A stretch of DNA of 64,000 bases from Cladorhizidae sp. MBARI D1340-BT2. Lineage: Eukaryota > Porifera > Demospongiae > Poecilosclerida > Cladorhizidae. A program made the position numbers and the translations under genes. The notes under the pieces are model-generated. The model was given only the letters and a program-made list of their open reading frames with translations. It ran no database searches and was not told where the DNA came from. This document shows, one piece after another, positions 33,511 to 46,700 of this stretch (position 1 is its first letter; each line of letters starts with the position of its first letter). The stretch is from contig JAQNBH010000011.1 in NCBI GenBank assembly GCA_028752905.1, forward strand, positions 27,723,178-27,787,177, in the 5' to 3' direction.

Positions 33511-35217
33511 ACCAGATTTGAAAAAAATAGTAAAGATAATAGCAATTATAAATGAAATATTATAACAATTCAAAAGAATCAATAAATAAAAATTATAACA
33601 CCTAAAAAGACATGCTTGATATAACTAAGTTATCTAGTATTTTATATATATCTGTTCATCCTACATTCATAGTTGAACAACTCAATAGCAACAACTCTGT
33701 TACAATTTAAAAATTATTTTAAGCAGCAGATAATGCCTTCAATTTTTAAAAACAGGAACAAGTGTTTGACTATCATTTGCACTCAAAACAATTCTTGTGG
33801 TCTGCTTCCAATCAATTGCTTTGGTTATGGTTAATGTGCCGCTCTCTGTTATCATTTTGGAAAACCTCCCTGCAGTTGGTCTCTAGACATTTAACTTTGT
33901 ATATATGTTTCTAATTTAGCCATGAGTTGGATTTGCGACCGCCGAGAGGTTTATAAACACACATGCTTGTTCTAAAAGCAAATGGTGATAATTATAATGT
34001 TCCCAGGGAGATAAACCCAATGTTGGGTCCTAGATAATGCTGCTGGCCCACTACTCTAGACAAACAAACAACCAGTTCTCTATTACAAATAGTTCTCTAT
34101 ACAACCACGGGTGCACAACGGAGAGGAGGATGTTATGTTGGTCAGTTATATTTGGGGGGGTTTCAAATTATGCTTGTGATTTTTTCTCCTCTTCTTCCCC
34201 GATGATGGGCCTCCATGAGGTCCTGATGGGGCTTCTAGCCATCCCATTGTGCTGCCAGAGTTAGGAAGTGACTCATGAAAACTTATAGTTGCACGTGCAC
34301 CTACCTAACTAGTTCAGATTTAACTCAAACCACTAATGATGTAGTTCAAGACAATGCATTTGAAAAGTATTGGACAAATTATGGAGTATGTACGGGCTTA
34401 ATGTGTTTGGATTCAGATGCAAGTGGGGAGGAGAATACAACTTACACCATGAATGATATTAATTTGATCAAATCAACAGTAGGTGTGGTCCCAACTAGCA
34501 CATGGTATATTATTAATTTCTATTAGCCAGATGAGCGAGAAGGGAAATCCAAGTAATGAGAATCATTCTGTTGCTCAGCTGTACCATAGATTTACCACCC
34601 TTAAATAGAAGAGGAAATTTGTAGCTGCAATCATTACCCACAATAGTATCTAAAGACTTACTAGGCTTGCATGAATATTTCTGTTCACATGAAGAATTTG
34701 ATGCTATATACAGCAAAAATAAACAAGCAAACTTACTTGTCAGTTTATCTGTTTCTGTGATTGCTGCTGTTTTTAACTGCTTTTCTGTCTGTTTTCTTCT
34801 TATTCTCATTGACAGGAGCCCACATCAACCAACAAGCATAATTTGATCTTCATACGAGGCGTGAGTTTTACAATTTACATTAGAATGTTAGCTATCACTA
34901 AATATATTGTGGAGGCTAATCAACATTGTTGGTCAGACTTCATTGCTCTTTTATTTTTCTGATTTATACTCATGTACTCATTCCAGAACCATATATTATA
35001 TATAACCATAGAACCATGTCTATTATAGTGGAACCCTCAATTTGGGGAACATCTACAATCTGTAATCCCTCTTTACATGCAGTCTACAATGTAACAGTTA
35101 CATGTATTTGTAATGGTGCAGCTGTAGCCAATGTGGCACTGCAGGCATACATGCTGTACTTTATCACTAATTCAGGTATTAAGAGTTTTGATCTATATAC
35201 ACTATATAGTGAGGGAC
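33511..35217. other. Unassigned DNA with a few unexplained open stretches
   Basis: Open frames at 34275-34526 and 34926-35228 (plus) and 34513-34809 (minus) have no recognisable domains, no supporting splice context and no repeat explanation. They are not called as genes. Confidence 0.4.
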
Positions 35218-35222
35218 CCATA

Positions 35223-35606
35223 TGTTAGGGACCTTGTTAGGTAACACCCTAACAGCCCTAACAACACAGGAGCAACCTGCAGATGTTAACCTGCAGAAAG
35301 CTCACGAACAAACTGTTGACCTCAAAGTTGACCACACTTATGTTAATAGCCGCATGCATAAACAAACACACAGCTGCTACTTGTATTCCATTGGATAGTC
35401 AATCAACCACATGCATGTATTTTACCTTATATGGTCATGTCCCTGGGGGGGAGGCCAGCCTAGTTAAGGGCAGCCTCCCTCTGGACAGATTATTCGGTCT
35501 TGAGTTGTGTCTTGTCGAAGTGAATAAAGTTGTTATTACTAGTTGCCTAAAGCACTAAGTGTGTAAAGCCTTAGCTAGACTGTTAGGGGTGGTGCATACC
35601 CTAACA
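35223..35606 (+). mobile_element. Solo LTR with 5-bp target duplication
   Basis: A 384-bp segment starts tgttaggg and ends ccctaaca (TG...CA with an 8-bp inverted terminal repeat). It is flanked on both sides by ccata (35218-35222 and 35607-35611). It contains an aataaa polyadenylation signal at 35523-35528, about 80 bp before the end. No internal retroelement sequence adjoins it, so it is the product of LTR-LTR recombination. Parent family unknown; nothing ties it to the gypsy remnant at 18975-21720. Confidence 0.85.
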
Positions 35607-35770
35607 CCATACCATACATATACTTTGGAAGTTGATTGGGATATTGATAAAACATCTGGATAAAGTTTCCATGTTTTGAGTAACAGTCTCAAGTAAATTT
35701 TGGCAGACATGCATAATGTTGGTTGTTTCATTATTGTACACCACTTACCATTCTCTCTCACCTAAATATT

Positions 35771-36009
35771 TTGGCTCAAGAAGAAGTGATAACCAGTCCT
35801 CTGATGGCAACTCAAGTAACTGTAAGAAGGATGAAGTTGTTGAGGACACACATTCACATTCTGATAGTGCAATGCCTAATCAGAATCTTGAAGGATCAAT
35901 CCAAGTGTTTTTCTGTGAACTTGGATCAGTCAGAGGAGCCGACTACTTCAATGAAATGTGAAGGCAAGGAAGATACAGCAGCTTATATGTGCAAGGGACA
36001 TTTGCAGTA
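35771..36009 (+). pseudogene. Possible decayed exon coding a hydrophilic C-terminal tail
   Basis: After an AG, one frame gives a charged Ser/Asn/Asp-rich stretch (SDNQSSDGNSSNCKKDEVVE, then DTHSHSDSAMPNQNLEGS). The neighbouring frame from about 35900 continues in similar style (NLDQSEEPTTSMKCEGKEDT) to a stop at 36009. This could be a cytoplasmic tail with one frameshift. No family recognised; low support. Confidence 0.25.
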
Positions 36010-37811
36010 GTTAATGACCGGTGGATGATATCATTTCTTGCCAAGAGAAAGATAATTACAGACTGAGTCTATTCATGACTGTTGCTTAGTGGCCCTGAAT
36101 ATGTTGCTCTACTGACCGGACCACTTCCTTTTTCAGTTTGAAACGTTCTTGGTGGCATGATGACTAGAGTTTCCAATTTCATGCAACTCCTTGTCTCAAC
36201 TTCGACAGTGATTCATGGAAATCCGTGTTTTCTGTTTTCGATAACAGTCATAATTCTGCCATAGTTGATTCAATTTAATTTTGTTTGATGTCATTTCTAG
36301 TGTTCTCTGATAGGAGGAAGTTAGATTTTTATTTACTGTAGGCAATACCAAGCTATGGTCATTAGAAGATGGGTCTTAATTGGCTTTTGAGGGTACCATG
36401 ATTTAATTAACTGGGCTCGAGGAACAATTCCATTCTGCTCAAATGCTAAATATTCTGCCAGCCTCAGAATCAATTTGAGCCTTTGATCCCACCACAGTGG
36501 GAAGCTATGACTGTTTCCACAGATGAGGTGCATTTTTAAGTGACCTTGATGTTGCTACGTAACTGTATCTTCTAAGAAAATGTGCCAATGTAGATATTCA
36601 ACATATCAGTGGAGAGCACACAGAATAAGGAATAAGTAACAAAATGGTATAAAAATGACCTACACTGAAGTAAGGAAAAAGTTATGGTGTTGGCTTGTGG
36701 CTTGGCCCGTTCAGTTAACTTCTGCTGGTCTCAGGCAGTTGTTATGTACCAGGAGTGCTGCCTTGCCCACTCTGTGTGTCTGCCATCTGATGCCAGGCAT
36801 GCTGCTCAGCCCATGTGGTTATGGTTAGGCTCCTGCCGATGCATGTATGTCCTGATGTCCAACACATTGTGTTCATGGGTAGTCACCCATTTGGTGCATT
36901 GGGTTAGCATGCTACTTGTGCCTTGCAGAGGTACATATATGCAAGATCTGTCTCCTAGTGCAATGGGTTGGTACAAGGCTTGTGGACTGTTGCATTGAGT
37001 TTTACTTGGCTTGCTGTCTGGCTCATCGAGTACTTTGGCTTATTGCATGGAGCATTACCTATTTGCACACTTACTTCCTGGCTAGTTGGGTTAAGGCACT
37101 GCATGTCATGGGCTTATAGTTTATCTAGGCCAATCTGCCACTGCCTGCATATGAGCATGGTAAAACTTCATCACTGCCACTTGCCTTTGGTGGTGATTGT
37201 GCAGCTAACCATCTAACGACAGTCCTAAATCACCACATGATAATTTAGCTAATTCCGCGAGACAATAATGCTTTAAAGTTACAATTGCACTAACCTAAAC
37301 CGCCTACAGATTACTGGGGACAATCAATTCTGGTTAAGTTATCAAACAATACGAGAGAATTAAAATCTGCTTTTGTCAATTTTGCTATTAGAAAGTAAAC
37401 AGAAACAAAGTTCCTTCGATCAAGGACAGATTCCAAGAGCCAGGTAATTGGCTAACCCTCTAAAAATAGTTTGACATGGTAAGGGTTATGATATGCCTTG
37501 GCAGGCTGCCTTAGGCCAAGCAAATTTGGAGTTGATATACTTTGCTTGATGTCTAGCTCAGTGAATAGGTACGTGGATATTGCTGACTGTTAATTTGGTG
37601 GCTGGCAGCCTACTCTTGTCACATAGGGCGATTGTCTGGCTTGATTCTTGGCATGTTAGGCTTGCTTACTGGGTAGCAGATGGGATGGTATATATGGCTA
37701 ACTTTCTTTGCCATGCAGTTTCATACATGGTTAATGGCTTAGAAAATTAGAAACATACATACTTGTTGCTTAGCTTGGCTTGATGAGTAGTTCATACAGT
37801 TGCAGTGTGGT
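36010..37811. other. Unassigned non-coding DNA
   Basis: No supported gene. The stretch 36690-37160 is T/G-rich with recurring cttgg, ttgctg and gtgcattg words, giving three-frame openness, but without a clear tandem period. Confidence 0.45.
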
Positions 37812-38332
37812 TTGTTGCATAGAGTCCTCGAAACTTCTCAAACTGGCCACCAAAAGGGTTCTATTCATAACTATGGCCAATGTTGGACTATCATGGTGCA
37901 AGTATGGCCAATTATACTTATCATGGTGCGAGTGTTGTCAACATCTGGTAAGCAATGTGGTGGAAGGGAAAACTGCAAAAACTAGTCAGCAATAAGATTC
38001 TAAAATTGCCCAGGATAAAATCTCACCATAATTATGTGAGGAGGGTGAGGGTATTTATTCCACGGTTTTGAATTTTCACACTATTTGTCATAACTTTTTT
38101 GTTCTCCATTTCTTGTAAGTTATTTTGAGGACAACTGTAGTGCATTTGCTGCTCTTTCTAAACCTAAAGGTTTGTGCATAGCTACCTTCTAGATCAAGAT
38201 TTGGTAACTAGATTGCCTCACTTATCTGTGCTTTGAAGTTGAGCTTACATGACTTTCCGTGGTTGGCACAATAACTGATGTGAAAATGCATTGACAGAAT
38301 CAACAAATCATCTGTCACAAGGTGCATGCCAG
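37812..38332. repeat. Dispersed ~510-bp repeat, copy B
   Basis: Second copy of 30110-30618 in the same orientation. It ends at ctgtcacaaggtgcatgcc, where the 48-bp minisatellite follows in copy A but different sequence follows here. Confidence 0.85.
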
Positions 38333-38533
38333 AATCATTGAATTGTTAAGCTACTGTCTGCCTGGCTAGGCCTTGGCACATTATGCTGGCATAAATTTGA
38401 GCATAATAGCTCTCCTTTCCACTTGAGCATAATTGCAAAATATTTGGGCATAATGACTCAACAAATGTGCTCAACAAATGTGATTATTACAAAACATAAT
38501 TATTACAGTTTTAAGAATTGTTAAACTCTAGCA

Positions 38534-39020
38534 TTACTCCCACTCAACGTAGTCGTGAAGCGCAGATTGCTGAGATTGTGTAAAATGTCTCTCCAAAATT
38601 GAAAAAACTCTTTCAGTTGATGCTGAGGATGGCTGAATCAAAATTACTGTGCTGAATCCCTGACTCCACTATGGCAATGTTCCTTTATTATGCTCCCACC
38701 ATTCCAAAGGGATCACTTCCCTTGCAAGTACCAGCAGCTAAATAAGATGGTAGTTCTAGCTTCAAATCAATAATGAGATCATCTCTGAAGAAAGGCAATG
38801 CCTTCAATGTGTCTACTGAAGCAGCAGTGACCTTCCCTTCCCTGGATTGAAAAGGCGAGCACTCTTAAATGCATCCATAATTGGTGTAAAATCCTGAAAA
38901 ACTTCACTTCAAAGTAATGGAAACCCCTTGTACACAGTTGCCAGCACAGCTCATCCAGTACTGCTCCGGCTGCAGTGCAGTAGCAATCTATTTGCAATGG
39001 CAGCTGCATTGGGCCAGTGA
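38534..39020 (-). pseudogene. hAT transposase C-terminal fragment with dimerisation domain
   Basis: On the minus strand, going down from 39020, frames alternate: ARQRHWPNAAAIA near 39030-38990, then FTPIMDAFKSARLF near 38900-38865, and KVTAASVDTLKALPFFRDDL followed by ELPSYLAAGTCKGSDPF (about 38845-38710). The conserved dimerisation block IQPSSASTERVFSILERHF lies at about 38640-38585, and a stop codon at 38534-38536. At least two frameshifts and a double stop near 38695 are present. The dimerisation block is a strong hAT signature. Confidence 0.85.
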
Positions 39021-39039
39021 CGTTGTCGTGCCACAGAAT

Positions 39040-39560
39040 CGGACATAAACATTTATGTATGTGTAAGTGTGATATGTGTAAGTGTTATTATTATTTCCCT
39101 GTATCACTCTTAACACTTTGATATCTGTATCACCATTGTATATATAACGGAGTATACTGGTTCATATACCACTTTACCCTATTCTACTCTCACGCATCTA
39201 TTTATAACTGTTACCTTATTTGGTCATATTTTAGTTGCCCGGCTGGAGTCTATTTAAAGTCCCAGCCGAGCCCACGTGATTCAGTTCTACTCTATACTTA
39301 TGCTTAACAATTACTAAGATATTCTTAAGGCCTAAGAACCTTGTATCTGGGAAGAAGGGGTAATTGTAGAACTCTGGTGGCAGCAATTACCGCTTAACTG
39401 AAACCGGGTTAGCAACCAAAGCTTAAGGTCGAGGTTGAGCATCCGTTGTGAGCTGATATTTGTAAGACGCGCACAACAGACGTACTTGAATTGAATTGCA
39501 GCAGTTTCGCCTAGAGCAATAGTATCTGTGTCAGTCTCAGACACTGGTAGTGAAACAGAA
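39040..39560 (+). other. Unassigned interior of the hAT element, with LTR-like features
   Basis: Contains a TATA-like tatttaaag at about 39251 and a ggtggcagc word at 39378, which can resemble LTR-retroelement promoters and primer sites. No TG...CA ends with a target duplication could be found, so it is left unassigned. Confidence 0.25.
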
Positions 39561-40099
39561 GCTATGAAGGCCTGTCAGTCTGTGCATATATTTAACTCAG
39601 TCAGCTGTTTGTTTTGGCCACATGGTAGATCACATGACAAGGTCAAAGGTTAGTTTGCATGAGCATAATGGTTATATTGAGAGCATAATGATAAGGACTA
39701 GGAAGCATAATAATATGGTTCTCAGAGCATAGGAGCATAGCATAATAGCTTAAAAAAATTAGCATATGTGCCAAGGCCTATGTCTGGCTCTATAGTTTTG
39801 GTAGATGGCTTGCTGGTTGGAGTGGCTGGTAAATGTTCTAGGCCAGTGCCCTAGTCCATGAAGCATGTCTCTACAACACAAATCTAAATAATTTTCCTCC
39901 TAGGGTTGCCAATAAAGTTAAATACTGCTGGTTGGTCCAGGTCACAGTTACACAAGGTAAGCCTGCCTCACAATGGCTAAAGGGTGCTTGGCTGTAGGCA
40001 TCTGGTACGCAAGACTTGCATTCAATCACTTGCAACTGAAAACATGACTTCTTGCGTGGCATATTGGCTGACTGGATGCCTGACTCTCTACACAACCAT

Positions 40100-40734
40100 A
40101 GTTAACTGACAATATGGCTCTCAACAAAGCCATAGTTGACTAACAGTTTGGATCTCAACACAGCCATAGTTGACTGACAGTGTGGCTCTCAACACAGCCA
40201 TAGTTGACTGACAATATGGCTCTCAATACAGCCATAGTTGACTAACAGTATGGCTCTCAACACAGCCATAGTTGACAGACAGTATGGCTCTCAACATAGC
40301 CATAGTTGACTGACAGTATGGCTCTCAACACAGCCATAGTTGGCTGACAATATGGCTCCCAATACAGCCATAGTTGACTGACAGTATGGCTCTCAACACA
40401 GCCATAGTTGACTGACAGTATGGCTCCCAACACAGCCATAGTTGACTGACAGTATGGCTCTCAACACAGCCATAGTTGACTGACAGTATGGCTCTCAACA
40501 CAGCATAGTTGACTAACAGTATGGCTCTCAACACAGCCATAGTTGACTGACAGTGACTCTCAACACAGCAAATGTTGACTAGCTCTCAACACAGCCATAG
40601 TTGATTACAGTATGGCTCTCAACGTTCTCAACACAGCCATAGTTGACTGACAGTATGGCTCTCAACACAGCAATAGTTGACTAGCTCTCAACACAGCCAT
40701 AGTTGACTAAATTATGGCTCTCAACGCTCTCAAC
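40100..40734. repeat. 34-bp minisatellite, about 18 units
   Basis: The unit is acagccatagttgactgaca followed by gtatggctctcaac. Some units lack 9-15 bp (for example around 40560-40590 and 40670-40690). Open frames on the minus strand are periodicity artefacts. The array abuts the 24-bp satellite directly. Confidence 0.95.
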
Positions 40735-40752
40735 ATGCGCACCAGAGTTCAT
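40735..40752 (-). repeat. Inverted unit at the start of the 24-bp array
   Basis: The bases atgcgcaccagagttcat are the reverse complement of the unit with one mismatch, placed head to head with the first direct unit (gaattctggtgtgcat). Together they make a near-perfect palindrome at the array edge. Confidence 0.85.
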
Positions 40753-43700
40753 GAATTCTGGTGTGCATCAAGCCATGAACTCTGGTGTGCATCAAGCCAT
40801 GAACTCTGTTGTGTATCAAGCTATGAACTTTGGTCTGTATCAAGCTATATGAAATCTGGTGTGTAGCAAAACATGAATTCTGGTGTGTATCAAGCTATGA
40901 ACTCCAGTCTCTATCAAGCTATATGAATTCTGGTGTGTAGCAAGACATGAACTCTGGTGTGCATCAAGCCATGAACTCTGGTGGGTATGAAGCTATGAAC
41001 TCTGGTCTGTATCAAGCTATGAACTCGGGTGTGTAGCAAGTTATGAGGTCTGGTGTGTAGCAGTCATGAACTCTGTATCAAGCCATGAAGTCTGGCATCT
41101 CAAGCCATGAACTCTGGTGTGTTTCAAGCCATGAACTCTGGTGTGCATCAAGCTATGAACTCTGTGTGTATCAAGCTATTAACTCTGGTCTGCATCAACC
41201 CATGAACTCTGGTGTGCATCAAGCCATGAACTCTGGTGTGCATCAAGCCATGAACTCTGGTGTGTAGCAAGCCATGAACTCAGGCATGCATCAAGCCAGT
41301 AACTCTGGTGGTATCAAGCTATGAATTCTGGTCTGTAGCAAGACATGAACTCTGGTGTGTAGCAGTCATGAACTCCGTATCAAGCCATGAACTCTAGTGT
41401 GCAGCAAGCCTTGAACACTGGTGTGTTAAGCCATGTACTCTGGTGTGTACCAAGCCATGAACACTGGTGTGCATCAAGCCAAGAACTCTGGTGTGCAACA
41501 AGCATGAACTCTGGTGTGCATCAAACCATGAACTCAGGAGTGCATCAAGCTATGTACAATGGCATGTAGCAAGCTATGAACTCTGGTGTGTACCAAGCTA
41601 TGTATGAACTCTGATGTGTAGCAAGACATGAACTCTGGCGTCCAGCAAGCCAAGAACTCCGGGGTGCATCAAGCCATGAACTCTGGTGTGAAGGAGTCAT
41701 GAATTCTGTATCAAGCCATGAACTCTGGTGGCTCGAGCCATGAACTCTGGTGTGCATCAAGCCATGAACTTTGGTTTGCATCGAGCCATGAACTCTGGTT
41801 TGCATCAAGCCATGAACTCTGGTATGCATCAAGCCATGAACTCATGGTGTGCATCAAGCCATTAACTCTGGTGTGCATCAACCCATGAACTCTGGTGTGC
41901 ATCAAGCCATGAACTCTGGTGCGCAACAAGCCATGAACTCTGGTGTGTAGCAAGCCATGAACACTGGTGTGCATCAAGACATGTACTTTAGTTTGCATCG
42001 AGTCATGAACTCTGGTGTGCATCAAGCCATGAACTCTGGTTTGCATCAAGCCATGAACTCTTGTGTGCATCAAGCCATGAACTCTGGTGTGCATCAAGAC
42101 ATGAACTCTGGCTTGCATCAAGCATGAACTTTGGTGTGCATCAAGGCATGAACTGTGGTGGGTATCAAGCTATGAACTCTGGTGTGTAGCAAGCCATGAA
42201 CACTGGTGTGTGTCAAGCCATGAACTCTGGTTTGCATCAAGTCATGAACTCTGGTGTGCAGCAAGCCATGAACTATGGTGTGTATCAAGCTATATGAACT
42301 CTGGTGTGTAGCAAAACATGAATTCTGCTGTGTATCAATCAAGCTATGAACTCCAGTCTATACCAAGCTGTATAAATTCTGGTGTGTAGCAAAACATGAA
42401 CTCTTATGTGCATCAAGCCATGAACTCTGGCGGGTATCAAGATATTCTAGTCTGTATCAAGCTATGAACTCGTGTGTGTATCAAGTTATGAGGTCTGGTG
42501 TGTATCAAGCTATGAACTCTGGGGTGTAGCAAGACATGAACTCTGGCGTACAGCAAGACATGAACTCCGGCGTGCATCAAGCTATGAAATCTGGTGTGTA
42601 TCAAGCTATGAACTCTGATGTGCACCAAGACATGAACTCTGGTGTGTAGCAGTCATGAACTCTGTAACTAGCCATGAACTATAGGTGTCTCAAGCCATCA
42701 ACTCTGGTGTATATCAAGCCATGAACTCTGGTGTGCATCAAGCCATGAACTTTGGTGTGCATGGAGCCATGAACTATGGTGTGCATGAAGCCATGAACTC
42801 TGGTTTGCATCAAGCCATGAACTCTGGTGTGCATCAAGCCATGAACTCTGGCGTGTATCAAGCCATGAACTCTGCTGTGCATCAAGCCATGAACTTTGGT
42901 GTGCATCAAGCCATGAACACTGATGGGTATCAAGCTATGAACTCTGGTGTGTAGCAAGCCTTGAACTCTGGCGTGCAACAAGCCATGAACTCTGGTGTGC
43001 ATCAAGCCATGAACTCTGGTTTGTCAACCCATAAACTCTGGTATGTATAAAGCCATGAACTCAGGTGTGCATCAAGCCATGAACTCTGGTGTGCATCTAG
43101 CCAAGGACTCTGGTGGGTATCAAGCTATGAACTCTGGTCTGTATATGAACTCTCTGTGTACAAGACATGAACTCTGGTGTGTATTAAGCTATGAACTCTG
43201 GATTGTATCAAAGCTTTATGAACTCTGGTGAGTAGCAAGACATGAACTCTGGTGTGCATCAGCCATGAACTCTGGTGGATATCAAGCTATGAACTCTGGT
43301 CTGTTTCAAGCTATGAACTCTGGTGTGTCACAAGCATTGAAGTCTGGTGCGTAGCAGTCATGAACTGTATCATCAAGCCACGGACTCTGGTATCTCAAGC
43401 CATGAACCTTGGTGTACATCTAGCCATCAACTCTGGTGTGCAATAAGCCATGAACTTTGGTGTGCATCAAACCATGAACTCTGGTGGGTATCAAGCTATG
43501 AACTCTGGTGTATAGCAAGCAATGAACTCTGGCGTTCAGCAAGCCATGAACTCTGGCATGCATCAAGCTATGAACTCTGGTGTGTATCAAGCTATGAACT
43601 ATGGTGTGTAGCAAGACATGAACTCTGGTGTGTAGCAGTCATGAAATCTGTATCAATCCATGAATTCTGGTGTTTAAAGCCATGAGCTCTGGTGTGCATC

Positions 43701-46700
43701 AAGCCATGAACTTTGTTGTGCATCAACCACGAACTCTGGTGTGTACAAAGTGATGAACACTGGTGTGTAGGAAGCCATGAACTCTGGAGTGCAGCAAGCC
43801 ATCAACTCTGGTGTGCATCAAGCCATGAACTCTGGTCTGTATCAAGCTATGAACTCTGGTGTGTAGCAAGACATTATTAACTTTGATATGTAGCAGTCAT
43901 GAACTCTGTCTCAAGCCATGAACTCTGGCATGCAGCAAGCCATGAATTCTGGTGTGTCAAGCCATGAACTCTGGTGTGTAACAACAAGCCATGAATACTG
44001 GTATGCATCAAGCCATGAACTCTGGTGTACATCAAGCCATGAACACTGGTGTGCATCAAGCTATGAACTCTGGTGTGTATCAAGCTATGAACTCTGGTCT
44101 GTATCAAGTGATATGAACTCTGGTGTGTAGCAAGACATGAACTTTGGTGTGCATCAAGCCATGAACTCTGGTGGGTATCAGGCTATGAACTCTGGTCTGT
44201 ATCAAGCTATGTACTCAGGTGTGTAGCAAGCCATGAAGTCTGGTGTGTAGCAGTCATGAACTCTGTTTCAAGCCATGAACTCTGGTGTCTTAAGCCATGA
44301 ACTCTGGTGTACAGCAAGCCATTAACTCTGGTGTGCATCAAGCCATGAACTCTGGTGCATCAAGCCATAAACTCTGGTGTGCATCAATCAATGAACTCTG
44401 GTGTTTCTCAAGCTATGAACTCTGGTTGGTATCAAGCAATGAACTTTGGTGTGTAGCAAGCCATGAACTGTGGTGTGCATCAAGCTACACGTATGAACTC
44501 TGGTATGCATCAAGCCATGAACTCTGCTGTGTATCAGGCTATGAACTTTGGTGTGTATCAAGCCATTAACTCTGGTGTGTTCCAAGCCATTAAATCTGGT
44601 GTGCAGCAAGTGATGAACTCTATCAATTCTGGTGTACATCAAGCCATGAACTCTGGTGTTTATTGAGCTATGGTCTCTGGTGTGTATCAAGCCATGCACT
44701 CTGGTGTGTATCAAGCCATGAACTCTGGTGGATATCAAGATATGAACTCTGGTCTGTATCAAGCTATGAACTCTGGTGTGTAGCAAGACATGAACTCTGA
44801 TGTGCATCAAGCCATAAACATCATGCCATGAACTCTGGTGTGCATCAAGGCATGAACTCGGATGTTCATCAAGCAATGAACTCTGGTGTTTATCAAGCTA
44901 TGAACTCTGGTGAGCATCAAGTCATGAACTCTGGCGTGCATCAAGCTATTAAATCTGGTGTGTATCAAGCTATTAACTCTGATGTGCAGCAAGACATGAA
45001 CTCTGGTGTGTAGCAGTCATGAACTCTGTAACTAGCCATGAACTATAGGTGTCTCAAGCCATCAACTCTGGTGTACATCAAGCCATGAACTCTGGTGTGC
45101 ATCAAGCCATGAACTTTGGTGTGCATGGAGCCATGAACTATGGTGTGCATGAAGCCATGAACTCTGGTGTGCATCAAGCCATGAACTCTGGTGTGCATCA
45201 AGCCATGAACTCTGGTGTGTATCAAGCCATGAACTCTGGTGTGCATCAAGCCATGAACTTTGGTGTGTAGCAAGCCATGAACACTGGCCTGCATCAAGCC
45301 ATGAACTCTGGCGTGCATCAAGCCTTGAATTCTGGTGTGTAGCAAGCCATGAACTCTAGTGTATAGGAAGACATGAACTCTGGTGTGTATAGATAGAGCT
45401 ATGAACTCTGGTCTGTATCAAGCTACGAACTTTAGTGTCTGGCAAGACATGAACACTGGTGTGTATCAAGCCATGAACTCTGGTGTGCATCAAGCCATGA
45501 ACTCGGGTGTGTAGCAAGCCATGAACTCAGGCATGCATCAAGCCAGTAACTCTGGTGTGTATCAAGCTGTGAATTCTGGTCTGTAGCAAGACATGAACTC
45601 TGGTGTGTAGCTTTCATGAACTCCGTATCAAGCCATGAACTCTAGTGTGCAGCAAGCATTGAACACTGGTGTGTTAAGCCACTCTGGTGTGTACCAAGCC
45701 ATGAACTCTGGTGTGCATCAAGCCAAGAACGCTGGTGTGCAACAAGCATGAACTCTGGTGTGCATCAAACCATGAACTCAGGTGTGCATCAAGCTATGAA
45801 CAATGGCATGTAGCAAGCTATGAACTCTGGTGTGTATCAAGCTATATATGAACTCTGATGTGTAGCAAGACATGAACTCTGGCGTCCAGCAAGCCATAAA
45901 CTCCGGGGTGCATCAAGCCATGAACTCTGATGTGTATCAAGCTATAAACTCTAGTGTGTAGCAAGACATGAACTCTGGTGTGTAGGAGTCATGAATTCTG
46001 TATCAAGCCATGAACTCTGGTGGCTCGAGCCATGAACTCTGGTGTGTGTCAAGCCATGAACTCTGGTGTGCATCAAGCCATGAACTTTGGTTTGCATCGA
46101 GCCATGAAATCTGTTGTGCATCAAGCCATGAACACTGGTGTGCATCAAGCCATGAACTCTGGTGTGCATCAAGCCATGAACTCTGGTATGCATCAAGCTA
46201 TGAACTCTGGTGTGCATCAAGCCATGAACTCTGGTGTGCATCAACCCATGAACTCTGGTGTGCATCCAGCCTTGAACTCTGGTGTGTAGCAAGCCATGAA
46301 CACTGGTGTGCATCAAGACATGTACTTTAGTTTGCATCGAGCCATGAACTCTGGTGTGCATCAAGCCATGAACTCTGGTTTGCATCAAGCCAAGAACTCT
46401 TGTGTGCATCATGCCTTGAACTCTGGTGTGCATCAAGCCATGAACACTGGCTTGCATCAAGCATGAACTTTGGTGTGCATCAAGCCATGAACTGTGGTGG
46501 GTATCAAGCTATGAACTCTGGTGTGAAGCAAGCCATGAACACTGGTGTGTGTCAAGCCATGAACTCTGGTTTGCATCAAGTCATGAACTCTGGTGTGCAG
46601 CAAGCCATGAACTATGGTGTGTATCAAGCTATATGAACTCTGGTGTGTAGCAAAACATGAATTCTGCTGCTGTGTGTATCAATCAAGCTATGAACTCCAG

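Larger units (their letters stand above)
38367..39780 (-). mobile_element. hAT-family element, internally deleted (1,414 bp)
   Basis: The ends are a 15-bp perfect inverted repeat: taggccttggcacat on the left, its reverse complement ending ccaaggccta on the right. They are flanked by 8-bp direct repeats that differ at one base (tgcctggc at 38359-38366, tgtctggc at 39781-39788). An 8-bp target duplication and a transposase C-terminal fragment with the hAT dimerisation motif both identify the family. The N-terminal and most catalytic coding sequence is missing. Confidence 0.87.

Noticed and set aside
34275..35228. Open frames at 34275-34526 and 34926-35228 as host exons
   Set aside because: No recognisable domain, no consistent splice signals, and lengths expected by chance in AT-moderate DNA.
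36684..37216. Overlapping plus-strand open frames of 67-104 codons
   Set aside because: Several frames are open at once in T/G-rich low-complexity DNA; none has recognisable features.
39040..39560. Possible LTR inside the hAT element (TATA-like tatttaaag, ggtggcagc word)
   Set aside because: No inverted TG...CA ends with a flanking duplication could be found, and no second LTR or internal retroelement sequence.
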